From positions 131,809,373 to 131,873,372 of the forward strand of contig OY987299.1 of the NCBI GenBank assembly GCA_963920635.1: 64,000 bases of DNA. The letters are read 5' to 3'. The stretch comes from Pseudeuparius sepicola (taxonomy: Eukaryota; Arthropoda; Insecta; Coleoptera; Anthribidae). Under the pieces are notes generated by a model that saw only the letters and a list, made by a program, of their open reading frames with translations, ran no database searches and was not told the origin of the DNA. A program made the translations under genes and the position numbers. Below, one piece after another: positions 1 through 10,246 of this stretch; positions within the stretch are counted from its first letter, which is position 1, and the number at the start of each line of letters is the position of its first letter.

Positions 1-587
1 CATGTAGGTCAACTGTCATTTGTCATTTCAAAATACTTCCGTTACCAGTTTTTGTTTAATTTCAAAAAATTTAAAAAGACTAAGTATCCACTTACAAAGT
101 TTAACAAAAATCAGCCAGTTAATAATTTTGCTCTCAAAGACAGCTTCAAATTTCTTTAAAATGCGATTTGCCGCGAAACAATATGTTTAATTTCAGAACA
201 AACTGTTAATACTTGATTTTTAAGGTAATTATAAATAATAAAAACGCAGTTAATATTTTTGCCCAACAAAATATTAAGCAAAATGTCATTTTTACATCAT
301 TCGGATACTTGCGCAAACGTAATCTGTTCAATTTATCAATCTCAACTTTATAGGTATACCTTACTTACTAATAAATGCAGCTTAAAATTCGCAGTTAATA
401 TTTATGCCGTCTTTATTACAACAAGAAAATGTATTTTTCTAAAAAACGCCCACACGCGTATATTTATTTTGTATAAAAAACAATTCTGGCGTTCATTTGT
501 TACCAATATTTTGTGATGGCATTATAAAAATGCGGTTATGAATTTTGTCTAGGTTTCGTTATTTTTTACCGTAATTTCCCTGGCCTA
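1..587 (+). repeat. Dispersed repeat, copy A (partner at 57542-58121)
   Basis: The stretch matches 57542-58121 in the same orientation almost end to end; both copies stop at the shared sequence TTTCCCTGGCCTA and then diverge. The left end lies outside the window. Inside are iterated short motifs of the CAGTTAATATTTTTGC type in both orientations, and a CAACTGTCATTTGTCATTT motif, which recur more often in the longer second copy. Such subterminal repeats are usual for transposase-binding ends of DNA transposons, but no protein is encoded here and I cannot name the superfamily. The open frame at 259-516 has an equivalent in copy B (57751-58050), but it shows no domain and I do not regard it as coding. 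Confidence 0.85.
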
Positions 588-910
588 CAAACTAAAGGCG
601 ACGAAAGACGCCTCTGCCTTTCCGACTAAATTCATCGAACCCCGATAGCACCATGTAAATTTTATCTCGGAATCGTCAACCGGCCCGCCCAGGTCGGCCA
701 GTGCCGCAATTAAAAATTTACGCCGGCAAGATTCATACGGCACGGGTCCCACATCCAGCGCAGAAAATCGTTCTCGCGAAAACCCCATTAAAAAAGAAAA
801 CCTTTCATTGCGGATCGTTTATTAATTCGGCGGTTGTCGGCGAGCCTGTAAACTTGTAGTTAATATATCGATAAGAAGTTTAATGAATATTCTGTAGAGG
901 CTCGACCGCC
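588..910. other. GC-richer unique island, no gene recognised
   Basis: Immediately after the repeat the base composition changes abruptly. This stretch has CpG-containing runs (for example around 680-780) alternating with AT blocks and has no second copy in the window. No convincing coding frame: the 67-residue minus-strand frame shows no domain. It resembles the other GC-richer islands listed below and could be host regulatory DNA; that is inference. Confidence 0.4.
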
Positions 911-947
911 GGCTAATTTTCATTGCATGTTTTACTATTTATTATAT

Positions 948-1252
948 TATAAGTAGAAAAAGACTTCCTGGGTTTCTACCATTTAATTGTAGGTTAAGAC
1001 GAAATTAGGTTTTTTACCAACGACGTACGTTTCGGCCTTTTACTGACCATCATCAGGTTTTTAAAATTGGTTTACAAAATGTTTAGAATTTTTTTTTTTG
1101 TTTAACATTAAAATTCCATCTAAAATTATTCAACAGGACAATCTTCCAAAGTCATTATATCACATTCAAAACACTACAAATTAAAAAATCTCCATTAGTT
1201 TGTCCACGTCTTTTGTAAGTATTCGCTTTTATTAAAATTTTAATAAATTTTT
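948..1252 (-). mobile_element. Penelope-like element terminal fragment
   Basis: A module at about 955-1003 (containing CTTCCTGGGTTTCTACCATT) is the reverse complement of a module at 33428-33475, and the adjacent 1016-1062 segment matches 33327-33372 in the same orientation. The two modules are therefore arranged oppositely relative to each other in the two copies. That is expected for Penelope-like elements, whose terminal repeats are often accompanied by an inverted partial copy (established for the family). The hammerhead-like core lies on the minus strand. The right flank runs into a truncated fold-back element at about 1253, so this copy is a fragment. Confidence 0.6.
1014..1066 (-). ncRNA. 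Hammerhead-like ribozyme motif, copy 1
   Basis: On the minus strand the order is CTGATGA, a T, a 4-bp stem (GGTC with GGCC, one G-U pair) closing an AGTAAAA loop, GAAA, then the palindromic CGTACG followed by TC. This is the hammerhead arrangement of the CUGANGA core, stem II, GAAA, a very short stem III and the cleavage triplet. Minimal stem III hammerheads are known in the terminal repeats of Penelope-like elements. AAC before the core and GTT after the presumed cleavage site can pair as stem I. The extra U between CUGAUGA and stem II is non-canonical, so activity is uncertain. Confidence 0.55.
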
Positions 1253-2082
1253 TTATAAAATCGGCCATTTTTTGAGCTTTCCAAAGATATAATACTCGGC
1301 ATAGTTATTATACAAAAAAAAGAGCTATGGCTAATTTTCTGATTTTTTTGAAATTTTCACATAGTCAGCCATGGAATATTTTCATAATTACGTTCTATTT
1401 TATAATTAAACATACTTAAAACTTTATAATATTTTGTTTTTAGCTGGTAACAAAATGTAAGAAATTAAAACAAAAATTAAAAAACTCAAATTCAAATTAT
1501 TATTATTTTAAAAGGTCACCTTTTAAAATAAAAAAGGTTTTCAATCAATCCACCATTATTATTTATGCAAATATTGCATCTTTTTAAAGCCTTTCTTAGA
1601 GAGCGCCTGTCAATACTGGTAAAAATTAAAAAAAAACAGAAAATTAGCCATAGCTCTTTTATTTTTTGTAATAACAATGCCGAGTATTATATCTTTGGAA
1701 AGCTCAAAAAATGGCCGATTTTATAAGGCCACAGCCAACTATGATTTACATTTAAAAGAACACAAGTTTATGTCATATCTCAAAAATCACAAACAACATA
1801 AAAAATTGGATCAGACTATCTTATTAAGCCCAAAATTATCTACAATTTTTGTCTCTACAGTTTTTCTGTATAATCAGAAATAACGGAGCTACAGAGATCT
1901 GAAGAAATAGCAAAAAATCACTTTTTTCAAAATATCTAGTGAGCCGTGAACTTTTTTAAAAATCCAAAAGGGGCATTAGATTGAGCATTCAAAATTGCAA
2001 TTCTTTCCCCATTTAACCTTTGTTCTAGTTCTGCTAGTTTCCGAGATCCTCATAGTGGGCATCGAAAAAAACTCACCCTGTA
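1253..2082. mobile_element. Truncated fold-back mariner-like element (family M, copy 1)
   Basis: Closely matches the family represented by 41834-43343. The right arm is complete and ends CTCACCCTGTA; the left arm begins only at the TCGGCCATTTTTTGAGC block, so roughly 350 bp of its outer part is missing. Left-arm sequence at 1258-1410 reappears inverted at about 1640-1720. In the centre, minus-strand sequence near 1560-1620 corresponds to the last codons of the transposase remnant kept in the 42.4-kb copy. The 68-residue frame at 1677-1883 is arm sequence, repeated in other copies, and is not a gene. Confidence 0.85.
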
Positions 2083-2740
2083 TATTATTTCTAAAATATG
2101 GCAATATTTCCTTCGCATTTTCATCATTCTGTTTTGGCCCAGTTTTTTTTTCGTAACTTGCCCTACAAATGAAACAAAAATTATTGTATCTAGCTGAATC
2201 ATTTTAAGAGCTTGTCTTATGAAAAGTTTGTTAATTAGATATACAAATATTTGCGCAACATCTCTATAACTGCGCGTGTTTTCACCATCTACTAATCCAG
2301 GAGAAATAATTGAACTATGGTATTTTAAATATACCGGTTGAAAATATAAATAAAACTGATCTTGAATCTTATTTTAAGCAAATAAGTTCGTATGAACATG
2401 GATATGTCCAAAAATATTTAATAAGAAAAGTACAGCTTAAACCAAATGGCATGTTGGTACTTTTTTCGTTTCCAAAATATTCAGGAAAACCTGTTTTTAT
2501 TTAGGTAAACTTTCACATTCTGCATGTTTCTTATTGAATGTTTTTGAACCTATAGTGTGACCCATTTGTTTTTGAGTCACCCTGAGTAAAAAGTAGTTTA
2601 TTTCTGATAAGTATTTATTTTTTCTTAAATTAATATCTGAAATGTTGATGTGTATGCACCTATCACCAGCGATAAGCCGCAATTCACACTCTACGCCACG
2701 TTGTAAATATGTACAAAATCAAACGACAGCCGATAGGTAC
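2083..2740. other. AT-rich stretch with one short unidentified frame
   Basis: No repeat partner seen in the window. The only frame of note is 2310-2504 on the plus strand (64 residues; the first real ATG is internal). Its composition is fairly protein-like, but there is no recognisable domain, no upstream promoter and no splice evidence. It could be an exon remnant of an unidentified element or chance. Confidence 0.3.
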
Positions 2741-3458
2741 CTTAACGAGTTGTTTGATTTTCCACTTCATCAGCCACTCGACTCCCATTGAAAAATCCCT
2801 GATTTATAACCGGCAATTTCGCACGCGGCGGATATGCCTCTATGCCGTTTGCGAAAGGCCTTAATAGCGCAAGATTTATGCCCATTATGCCCCCGCAACA
2901 TCGTGCCAATATTAAATAATAGCAGGTTGATTTCTGTTTGTTCTGCATGGCATCTTGGTACTCCTACGTCACGCGCCCATGACGTAAGAGCCTAGAGCGA
3001 GACCTAAAGTCGCCTGCGCCAGGGGCGGCTCGGGCAGTGGGGCCATACGGTGCCATGACCCTACTACCGACCATGCCCCGTGATCGACCCTAGTTGACAC
3101 AAATTCATATTAAGAATTTTGCATTCCTAAAACAAACTTCCCGATATTTACTTACCGTGCGAACTGGCAACGGCGCAAGTGGCAACGCCGCGCGCCAACT
3201 CGCGACGCGGCCGGCGGCGCGCAGGCAAGAGCCGGCCGGCAGCTCTGCTAAATATAACCGGAGCCACCTTCACTTTGGACAGCATTGTTGAGAGAGACCG
3301 AAAGTGGTCCGGCGCATGTGGAAGTGGTTTGTTTTTATGTTTTGTTGTATATTGTATATTTGGCTTTCGCGGGCTGACAAAATGTGCTACTTATTTGGCA
3401 TACCTAGTTGATTTTGCTAAGTTAAGTAGTTTGTTTTCTAACTTTTAACGTTTTCAAA
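2741..3458 (+). promoter_or_regulatory. GC-rich promoter-like island with TATA-like box
   Basis: The composition becomes strongly GC-rich from 2990, peaking at 3165-3245 with repeated GCCGGC-type runs. An AAATATAACC box follows at 3250-3259, then an initiator-like AGCATTG about 28 bases downstream. A leader of about 180 bases leads to a start codon at 3459. This order (GC-rich upstream, TATA, initiator, leader, ATG) is what an insect promoter of a gene or of a DNA-transposon transposase looks like. I cannot tell which. No homologous copy occurs in the window. Confidence 0.4.
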
Positions 3459-3467
3459 ATGAACAGT
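3459..3467 (+). CDS. Candidate 3-codon first exon ending at a splice donor
   Basis: ATG at 3459 is preceded by TTTTCAAA (A at -3) and encodes Met-Asn-Ser. It is followed directly by GTAAGT (3468-3473), a near-perfect 5-prime splice site. Very short first coding exons of this sort are common in insect genes and transposons. The acceptor is not identified: downstream sequence to 4025 is AT-rich without a recognisable exon. The frame does not stay open usefully without splicing. Coding status is inference from the promoter-like context upstream. Confidence 0.25.
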
Positions 3468-4025
3468 GTAAGTTTGTAATTAAGAAATTCGTTTTCGTTA
3501 ATGGTATTTAAGCAAAAACTACAAATTAAAGAGTTGGGCAAGCCGTTACTCGATTTAACTATAGAGAAAAATTAATCGGCAGGTCAAAAAACGTACATAA
3601 ATTGGTTGTGAGGGTGTGAAGAAACAAATAAGTTTTTTGTTTTGTATGTTTTTTGTTCGGCGGTGAAGAAACTTGGTCAAAAAAGGGAACCAATTAACGA
3701 TGTTGAGCACATTTGGGATAAAAAGAAGACACACGAAAAATCGAAAAGTACACATGCGAATAATATTTTTAATTTTAGTATGCTGGGTAAAATAAATATA
3801 AAAACGCAGCTAAATTCAGCATAATCATATATTATTATGCTTAAACGCAATGAGCAGAAAAATCGGTACGTTTTAAATCAAATAATTAACTGTGTTTGTT
3901 TTTGTGGGGCAATTGGCACTAAAAGGGCACATTGAGGAAAATGCTTCCGAAAATAAAGGCATTTTTCGAGAATTGGTGAACTTTGGTGAGAATATACTTT
4001 TTTATTATACTTCTTTGAAAACACC
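3468..4025. other. AT-rich stretch, no gene recognised
   Basis: If the upstream exon is real this would be intron. A 60-residue plus-strand frame at 3642-3824 is lysine-rich and has no recognisable domain. The segment 3994-4022 (ATTATACTTCTTTGAAAAC) is inverted relative to 4448-4475 and 4930-4955, tying its right edge to the tandem repeat that follows. Confidence 0.4.
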
Positions 4026-5026
4026 TTATTTTCATCTGTTTTAGCAATAATGAAAGATGGGATTTTTCGGGCTAGCGCACGGAAACAGCGCATGGAAAAA
4101 CTTTCCGTGCGCTGAATAAAAATACCGAATATATGACTTTAAAATAGAAATATACAGCAAAGTAAACTAAGTTTAAGAAACTCTATGTATGCTCTCTGAT
4201 ATTTAACATGTACATATTTTGTATTTTAATTCGTAAGTGTTTCAATATTTAGATACATTTCTGTAATATTTTTGACGTTTTATTCACCTTATCTGACAAT
4301 AATTAATTGACAACAAAGCACCTATGAAATAATTTGAGAGTAACCATGGAAACGCATCATACATACCAAACACTATATTGTCAGCATTTTTTATTTTTTG
4401 TCAATTAAATATATTATAATATGCCGATAAAATGTTTTAAGTTTCCGTTTTCAAAGAAGTATAATAAAAAATATCGTTCATTACACGTCCAGAAATAGAT
4501 TTTTCCGTGCTTGCATGACTTACCGTGTTCGGCTGCGTCTTATTTTCATCTGTTTTAGCAATAATGAAACATGGGGTTTTTCGGGCTAGCGCACGGAAAC
4601 AGCGCATGGAAAAACTTTCCGTGCGCTGAATAAAAATACCGAATATATGGCTTTAAAATAGAAATATACAGCAAAGTAAACTAAATTTAAGAAACTCTAT
4701 ATATATGCTCTCTGATATGTAACATGTACCTATTTTGTGTATTTTAATTCGTGACGTTTTATTCACCTTATCTGACAATAACTAATTTACAACAAAGCAC
4801 CTTTGAAATAATTTGAGAGTAACCATGGAAACGCTAAACGCTTCATACATACCAAACACTATATTGTCTGCATTGTTTATTTTTTGTCAATTATATATAT
4901 TATAATATGCCGATAAAATGTTTTAAGTTTCCGTTTTCAAAGAAGTATGATAAAAAAATATCGTTCATTACACGTCCAGAAATAGATTTTTCCGTGCTTG
5001 CATGACTTCCCGTGTTCGGCTGCGCC
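4026..5026. repeat. Two-copy tandem duplication, period 514 bp
   Basis: Unit 1 (4026-4539) and unit 2 (4540-5026) begin with the same TTATTTTCATCTGTTTTAGC and agree closely throughout; unit 2 is shorter by about 27 bp, mainly near 4750. Each contains a hairpin with arms carrying AGCGCACGGAAA and TTTCCGTGCGCT, and ends in a TTTTTCCGTGC block. The duplication probably arose by unequal exchange or replication slippage between copies of the small hairpin element. No coding frame. Confidence 0.85.
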
Positions 5027-5090
5027 TCACACGGGAATTTGTCAGGCGCGCACGGAAAAATCTTTATTTCCAGACTCGTAATGAAATATA
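4957..5090. repeat. Small palindromic MITE-like hairpin
   Basis: The left arm (ATTACACGTCCAGAAAT followed by AGATTTTTCCGTGC) pairs with the right arm (GCACGGAAAAATCT then ATTTCCAGACTCGTAAT), around a GC-rich centre that itself holds a CCCGTGT / ACACGGG pair. Only the left arm is present at the end of the first tandem unit, so the right arm terminates the array. The superfamily is unknown. Confidence 0.65.
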
Positions 5091-6068
5091 CTAATTGCTG
5101 CCAGAAAATCGGCTGCTAACTTCACACCAGTTTAATTAGGCACATTGATTTTTAAAATGTCTTCTGATATTTGGCCCCACGTCAGGCGCTCCCTAGTGCG
5201 GCCCTGTGCAACTATGTATCAAAAAGTAACAGAGCTCGTGTTCGTTTCGGATGGAAAATATGCGATAGTGAGCGATCGGCGTCTGGAATTACATGTTTTA
5301 TTTTATTATATTGTAAATTCTTATAATCATTTCTTGTTAACCAATTTACGAGTGTTTTAATGACACGACATTCACATATAAAGGGATAAGCGGTGTATTA
5401 AAACCGGAATTCAAAAAGAACAACGCCGCGTAAACTTTTTCATTGCTCTCGTTTTAACGCTGTAACGCTGTCGTTAAGTAGAACCTAATAACTTAATTAC
5501 TAGCAATTTAAAGTTTTATTATTTAATGGTATGGTTACATGCGAGTAAATACTTTGTTAAATTATTGCTTTCCTCGCGGTTTGCGGTGTTTCTTGCATAA
5601 AACAACTCAATTTCGTGGTTTATTGGTTACGGCTGTTTCAGCAACATTAGGAAATCAGTTATAACCAATTCCGAGTTGACCACACCTGAAACCAAAAGCT
5701 AAAAATAGTTCCAATCCTGTTTAACAGTGTCCCTTTGTTGTTCCTGGTCTCCCAAATCAATATATCATTACACAAATTACAAGTTCCTGTTCAATACTCA
5801 AAACAAAAATAGCAATTACAAAATTTGTCAGCTACACAGGTGGTCCTGTATTTTTTCATCCGGTAGCCCATTCGCATCTAGGTACCAACCAGCGAGTGTT
5901 TGATTAATGTTGTCGGAACAAGACAATTTAATGTTCCACAGACATTAATATAGATAGAACGAAAAATAGATCGTTTACACCCACGCGGCAAGGATATTTT
6001 CGGGTCTGGACTACCAGCGATAATCAATTATGCTAAACGCTGGACCAAGCCTAGGTTTTTTATATAAA
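5091..6068. other. Unassigned unique sequence
   Basis: No repeat partner in the window. A frame with a genuine ATG at 5157 stays open for about 67 codons to 5360, but shows no domain and no conserved motif, and I would not call it a gene. The sequence 5900-6060 is moderately GC and precedes the small ORF at 6069. Confidence 0.35.
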
Positions 6069-6128
6069 ATGTCCACGAAATTATACGTATCTGCAATAGT
6101 AATCGCGGTGTTGGCGAGTTGTGAATAA
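6069..6128 (+). CDS. 19-codon ORF resembling a signal peptide
   Basis: ATG at 6069 (AAAATGTCC context) opens a frame encoding MSTKLYVSAIVIAVLASCE and a stop. The layout is a textbook secretory signal: a lysine in the n-region, a 12-residue hydrophobic core and small residues (Ala, Ser, Cys) at a likely cleavage site. It would make sense as the first coding exon of a secreted protein. GT dinucleotides near 6118-6122 could act as a weak donor, but no consensus donor is present and a fold-back element begins only 150 bp downstream. It may be a stranded exon or chance. Confidence 0.25.
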   Translation: MSTKLYVSAIVIAVLASCE

Positions 6129-6279
6129 GCTGTTCGTTCTTGAATTTAATCGAACGGTAATTAACATATTAGTGGTCCCAAATGGAATATTGGGTAGTTC
6201 AAATAAACAAATATTGTCCAAAAAATGTATGTATTTTTATGTTTTTGACTTTTTTAAAATAGAGCAAAAAAAGATATTA

Positions 6280-7732
6280 TACACTGTGTCCCGGATAAGA
6301 ATGAACAGCATGGGGATATTGCAAACGGTGAGAGATAGAGCAACGGTTAAATGGGGGACAAGTTGCGCAATTTTGAGGTCAATAAAATGGAACAAACAGA
6401 TTTCTAATATTTTTTTCGTTTTTGAGTTATTTTGAAAAAGTACAATTTTGCGTTTTTGATTTTATTTTTTTGTGAAGTTATCACAGCTAAAAAAAAAAGA
6501 AAACACTTTCTTATGGCACTTTTTAACGGGCTTTAAGATGGCGTTTTTAGATTTGTTCTACAACGTTTCGTTTCTGGGAAATCATCTCCAACTTTATTTT
6601 TTTGAATACGGACCTGGATTTTTTTTTGAAGGTTTTGAAAGCAATTTTTATTGCAAGAACCATGATGTGTGACACAAAATATTTTTAAAATGTTTTGAGA
6701 CAATTATAGTGAAAATTCCTTTTTTTCCATTCATTTTTTTCTAATGAGGCCCTGTATTTAATAATGAAAAGTCTAAATATTAATCAGTATTGTCAACAAT
6801 TTAACTTACAACTTATCTTTCAATTGGAGAACTAAAAAAAGGACAGCAAAGACTAATAACACTCACATACGATAATAAAAAATTAATAAAAATCCTCCAC
6901 TTAGAAGGCTTTGAAACAACGAAACCAGCCCCTTGTCATTTGTCATAACTCCCACTGTATCATTTAGTTAACAATTTGTATCATTATAAATGGAGGGTGC
7001 TTTTTCAAATGACGACAAATTTAACATGTCAGCATGTTATATCTTGTGTCACAGAAATAGTGTAGAGGCCGAACGAATGTATTGTTGTTGCACTTATTAA
7101 TAAATGGCAAAAGTTATTGGTTTCGTTGGCTTAAAGCTTTCTTCTCACAATTAGAAAAAGCGAAGAATTTACTCCAAAACACAATGCGACACTTAAATTA
7201 AAGACAACAGTAACAATGCGACACTGTTTGTTGTACATCAACAGAGGAAAACACTTACCAACAGGGCTGTAGTATTTAAAAATATTAAGTTTTCGAAGTC
7301 AAAATAAACTGTAAGTTAAAGTGTTGTCAATACTGATTATTATTTAGACTTCTTATTATTAAATACAGGGCCGCAATAGAAAAAAATGAGTGAAAAAAAA
7401 AAGGAATTTACAGTAAAATTGTCTCAAAACCTTTTAAAAATATTTCGTGTATTTCATGGTATTTGCAATGAAAAGTTCTTTTAAAATCTGCAAAAAAATT
7501 CCAGGTCCGTATTTAAAAAAATAATAAAGTTTTCTCAAAAACGAAACGTTGTAGAACAAATCTAAAAACGCCATCTTAAAGCCCGTTAAAAAGTGCCATA
7601 AGAAAGTGTTTTCTTTTTTTTTCTAGCTGTGATAACAACTTCAGAATAAAATAAAATCGAAAACGCAAAATTTTACTTTCTTCAAAATAACTCAAAAACG
7701 AAAAAAGATATTAGAAATCTGGACACAGTGTA
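6280..7732. mobile_element. Fold-back element with TACACTGTGTCC ends
   Basis: The left arm (about 6395-6625) and right arm (7500-7725) are inverted copies, including the block ACGAAACGTTGTAGAACAAA on the right arm and its complement on the left. The symmetry continues inward: 6750-6800 pairs with 7320-7375 around TATTTAATAATGAA, with the centre near 7000-7050. The tips read TACACTGTGTCC and GGACACAGTGTA, flanked by TA. The right arm lacks about 100 bp next to its tip. The frames at 6121-6435 and 6472-6672 lie in arm sequence and are not genes. Confidence 0.85.
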
Positions 7733-7737
7733 TACCT

Positions 7738-8240
7738 TGAGTTATCCATTAGGCAATTATTATGAAAAAAATAATACATAATATTGAGATAATTCCGAGG
7801 ATAATTCATTCAGCTTTTAGAAATTCGATAATAATTATTGTAATCCACCCCCAATTTTCTTGAAATTTTGGTTACTTCTCCTATTTTCGAGATCCCTGAA
7901 CACGAATCCGGCCTTGGGTTTTCTCGGGCGGGCGTAGTTTTCGAGAAAATGAATATTCAAATTTCCTTTTGACATCCCGGACTTGACGACAATATATTTG
8001 TGGTTGCAATCGGGATGAATTATTACTGTACGCAGCTCAAACTAATCACCACACTATTTTGCACCTTTTCCAACATCGAAACCTCGCGAAAACCCGCGGA
8101 AATATCGAAATTTTGAAAGATTTTTGCAGTGTTTACGTACGCTATTTTCGCCCATGCCCGACATTCGGCGCGCGCCGACGTACTCTCTCTACTCTACTTT
8201 ATTACTCTCTACTCTACTTATGTCTATAGAGGCGGTTTCA
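7738..8240. repeat. Dispersed repeat D, copy 1, left part
   Basis: Reverse complement of 62450-62925, alignable throughout. It continues at 10028-10246, so the fold-back element 8243-10027 sits inside it. The copy contains a simple CTCTACT-rich run at 8185-8220 that is absent from the other copy. No domain is recognisable in either orientation. Confidence 0.85.
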
Positions 8241-8242
8241 TA

Positions 8243-10027
8243 TACAGGGTGATTCACGTAAGTGGTTCATTAGAAGTTTACGGGGAAGGATTGCGAATTT
8301 TAATTTGAAATTTTGGTCACTTATATAACAGGTTGTAAACTTTCTTTATAAAGTATTTTCAACTTCCGACCACTTCCGGTTACACCGGAAGTCGATAGCA
8401 ACTTTGTTATTTCAAATAGAACACCCTATATATTATTAAACCATTTGGTTCCCTATTAAATTCCAAATCTTTTTTCTGATTATAATGTGTACCCTGTTCC
8501 TAACCCTTTTCGAGATATTCCATAATTTTTTATTTTTTTGAGTGTTGCAGCCATCGACTATAGTGATCATAACTTTGAAATTTATGAATTTGGAAAAATG
8601 AAATTTTGGACTGTCGTAGGCGAAAGTCAACTTTATTAAATGGTCTGTATGCCATTTCAAAATATTGTACAAGGTGTTCGGGAAAAAATTCCCAATATCA
8701 ACATGGAAAAATTGAAAAATCTCATTTTTTTCAAATGGAACCCATATTTTTTTTATTGCACCATTGAAATGCTTGTGAAAAGACAGTTCAAAAAGATATA
8801 ACACACTATATGTCTAAATGAAGCGGTTGCTTCGTTATTACGCAAAATACGTATTTTTGCTGCTCCATATCAAGAAACAACGGACCTTTTCTAATAGGCG
8901 GCCATGGATTTTTCACTTGTGATTGTCATTTATTGTGTTCCAAACAATAAAATATTAACTGTTGACAAGAATGGCTCAAATTAACTATTCTAACGAAGAT
9001 ATTTTGAATACGTTTTACACTCATGGAGAGTGTAAAAGAATTTTGGAAAGAACAATAATTAATGAAAGGCATTTACATTTACCACCTTTGACGAAAAGAA
9101 AATTCAGAAACTTCGAACGAAATTTCATAGTCCATGGCAAGGTCCAAGAGAAGCAAATGTAAATACGTAACAGGTAAATAGCATAATATGAATAAAGTGT
9201 TTTACTTATATGTAGTTTCTTGTTTTTTCTTCTAGTACCTATTATTATGTAATTGTTAGTATTATTTAATTTTGTATTGTTGCTTCTCAGGGAAAAAATA
9301 TTATTAAATAGCCCTTAACCTTGTCATATAGTTGCGTTATTTCATTTTCCATGGCCCCCTATAATGTGACGCTCCTTGAGAAATGGCATCTTTGTTGATA
9401 CAGAGCAGAAAAAATAGGTATTTTGCGTAATAACGAAGCAACCGCTTCATTTAGACACATACAGTGTGTTATATCTTTTTGAACTGTCTTTTCACAAGCA
9501 TTTCAATGGTGCAATAAAAAAATATGGGTTCGATTTGAAAAAAATGAGAATTTTCAATTTTTCGATGTTGATATTGGGAATTTTTTCCCGAACACCCTGT
9601 ACAATATTTTGAAATGGCATACAGACCATTTAATAAAGTTGACTTTCGCCTACGACAATCCAAAATTTCAATTTTCCAGATTCATAAATTGCAAAGTTAT
9701 GATCACTATGGTTGATGGCTGCAACACTAAAAAAAAAAAAAAAATTTGCGAATATCACGAAAAAGGTTAGAAATAGGGTACACATTATATTCAGAAAAAA
9801 GATTTGGAATTTAATAGGGAACCAAACGGTGTAATAATATATAGGGTGTTCTATTTGAAATAACAAAGTTGCTATCGACTTCCGGTATAACCGGAAGTGA
9901 CCGGAAGTTGAAAATATTTTAGAAAAAAAGTTTTCAACCTGTTATATAAGTGACCAAAATTTCAAATTAAAATTCGCACTCCTTCCCCGTAAACTTCTAA
10001 TGAACCACTTACGTGAATCACCCCGTA
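8243..10027. mobile_element. Fold-back mariner-like element inserted in repeat D
   Basis: The ends are TACAGGGTGATTCACGTAAG and its inverse (CTTACGTGAATCACCCCGTA), each flanked by TA. The arms run inward about 630-650 bp: 8243-8890 pairs with 9410-10027, including CACTTCCGGTTACACCGGAAG-like sequence and a TTGCTTCGTTATTACGC block. The unpaired centre, 8900-9400, carries a transposase remnant. The uninterrupted copy of repeat D at 62 kb shows one TA at the insertion point, so this is a clean TA-duplicating insertion. Several frames in the arms (8436-8804, 9469-9866) are mirror images of each other and not genes. Confidence 0.9.
8971..9162 (+). pseudogene. DUF4817-like transposase N-terminal remnant
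   Basis: ATG at 8971 opens MAQINYSNEDILNTFY followed by a HGECKR motif. The pattern YSNEDIL, then GEC, then a basic helix resembles the DUF4817 helix-turn-helix found at the N-terminus of many insect mobile-element proteins (family knowledge). The frame closes after 64 residues, and nothing of the catalytic region follows before the right arm begins. It lies in the only unpaired part of the fold-back, so it is best read as the leftover 5-prime end of the parental transposase. Confidence 0.5.
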
Positions 10028-10246
10028 TAGCACTCGACTGCGATCGCACTGAAAAGTGAATATCGATGTGATCAGAGTACACTGTTATCGCAGATACTGT
10101 TATAACCATATAGAAATATTTCTAAATTTCAAATGAAAAAATGTATCAAACATAATCGAATTATATCGATGCAATGAATCAATGAATGTCTATGGGACAT
10201 TTAAAGTCACCTCAATATATTTTTCGTATAGGAGACGTGTACAATT
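10028..10246. repeat. Dispersed repeat D, copy 1, right part
   Basis: Continuation of 7738-8240 after the inserted fold-back; reverse complement of about 62208-62432. It includes a block resembling TAACAGTATC and a TTAAAGTCACCTCAATATAT block shared with the 62-kb copy. Confidence 0.85.

Noticed and set aside
4056..4620. CRISPR-like array from the two GCGCACGGAAA hairpins
   Set aside because: Only two copies 514 bp apart, as part of a long tandem duplication in eukaryotic DNA; no spacers of regular length.
8436..8804. 122-residue frame mirrored at 9469-9866
   Set aside because: Both are the two arms of one fold-back element read from opposite strands; the protein differs only as inverted copies do.
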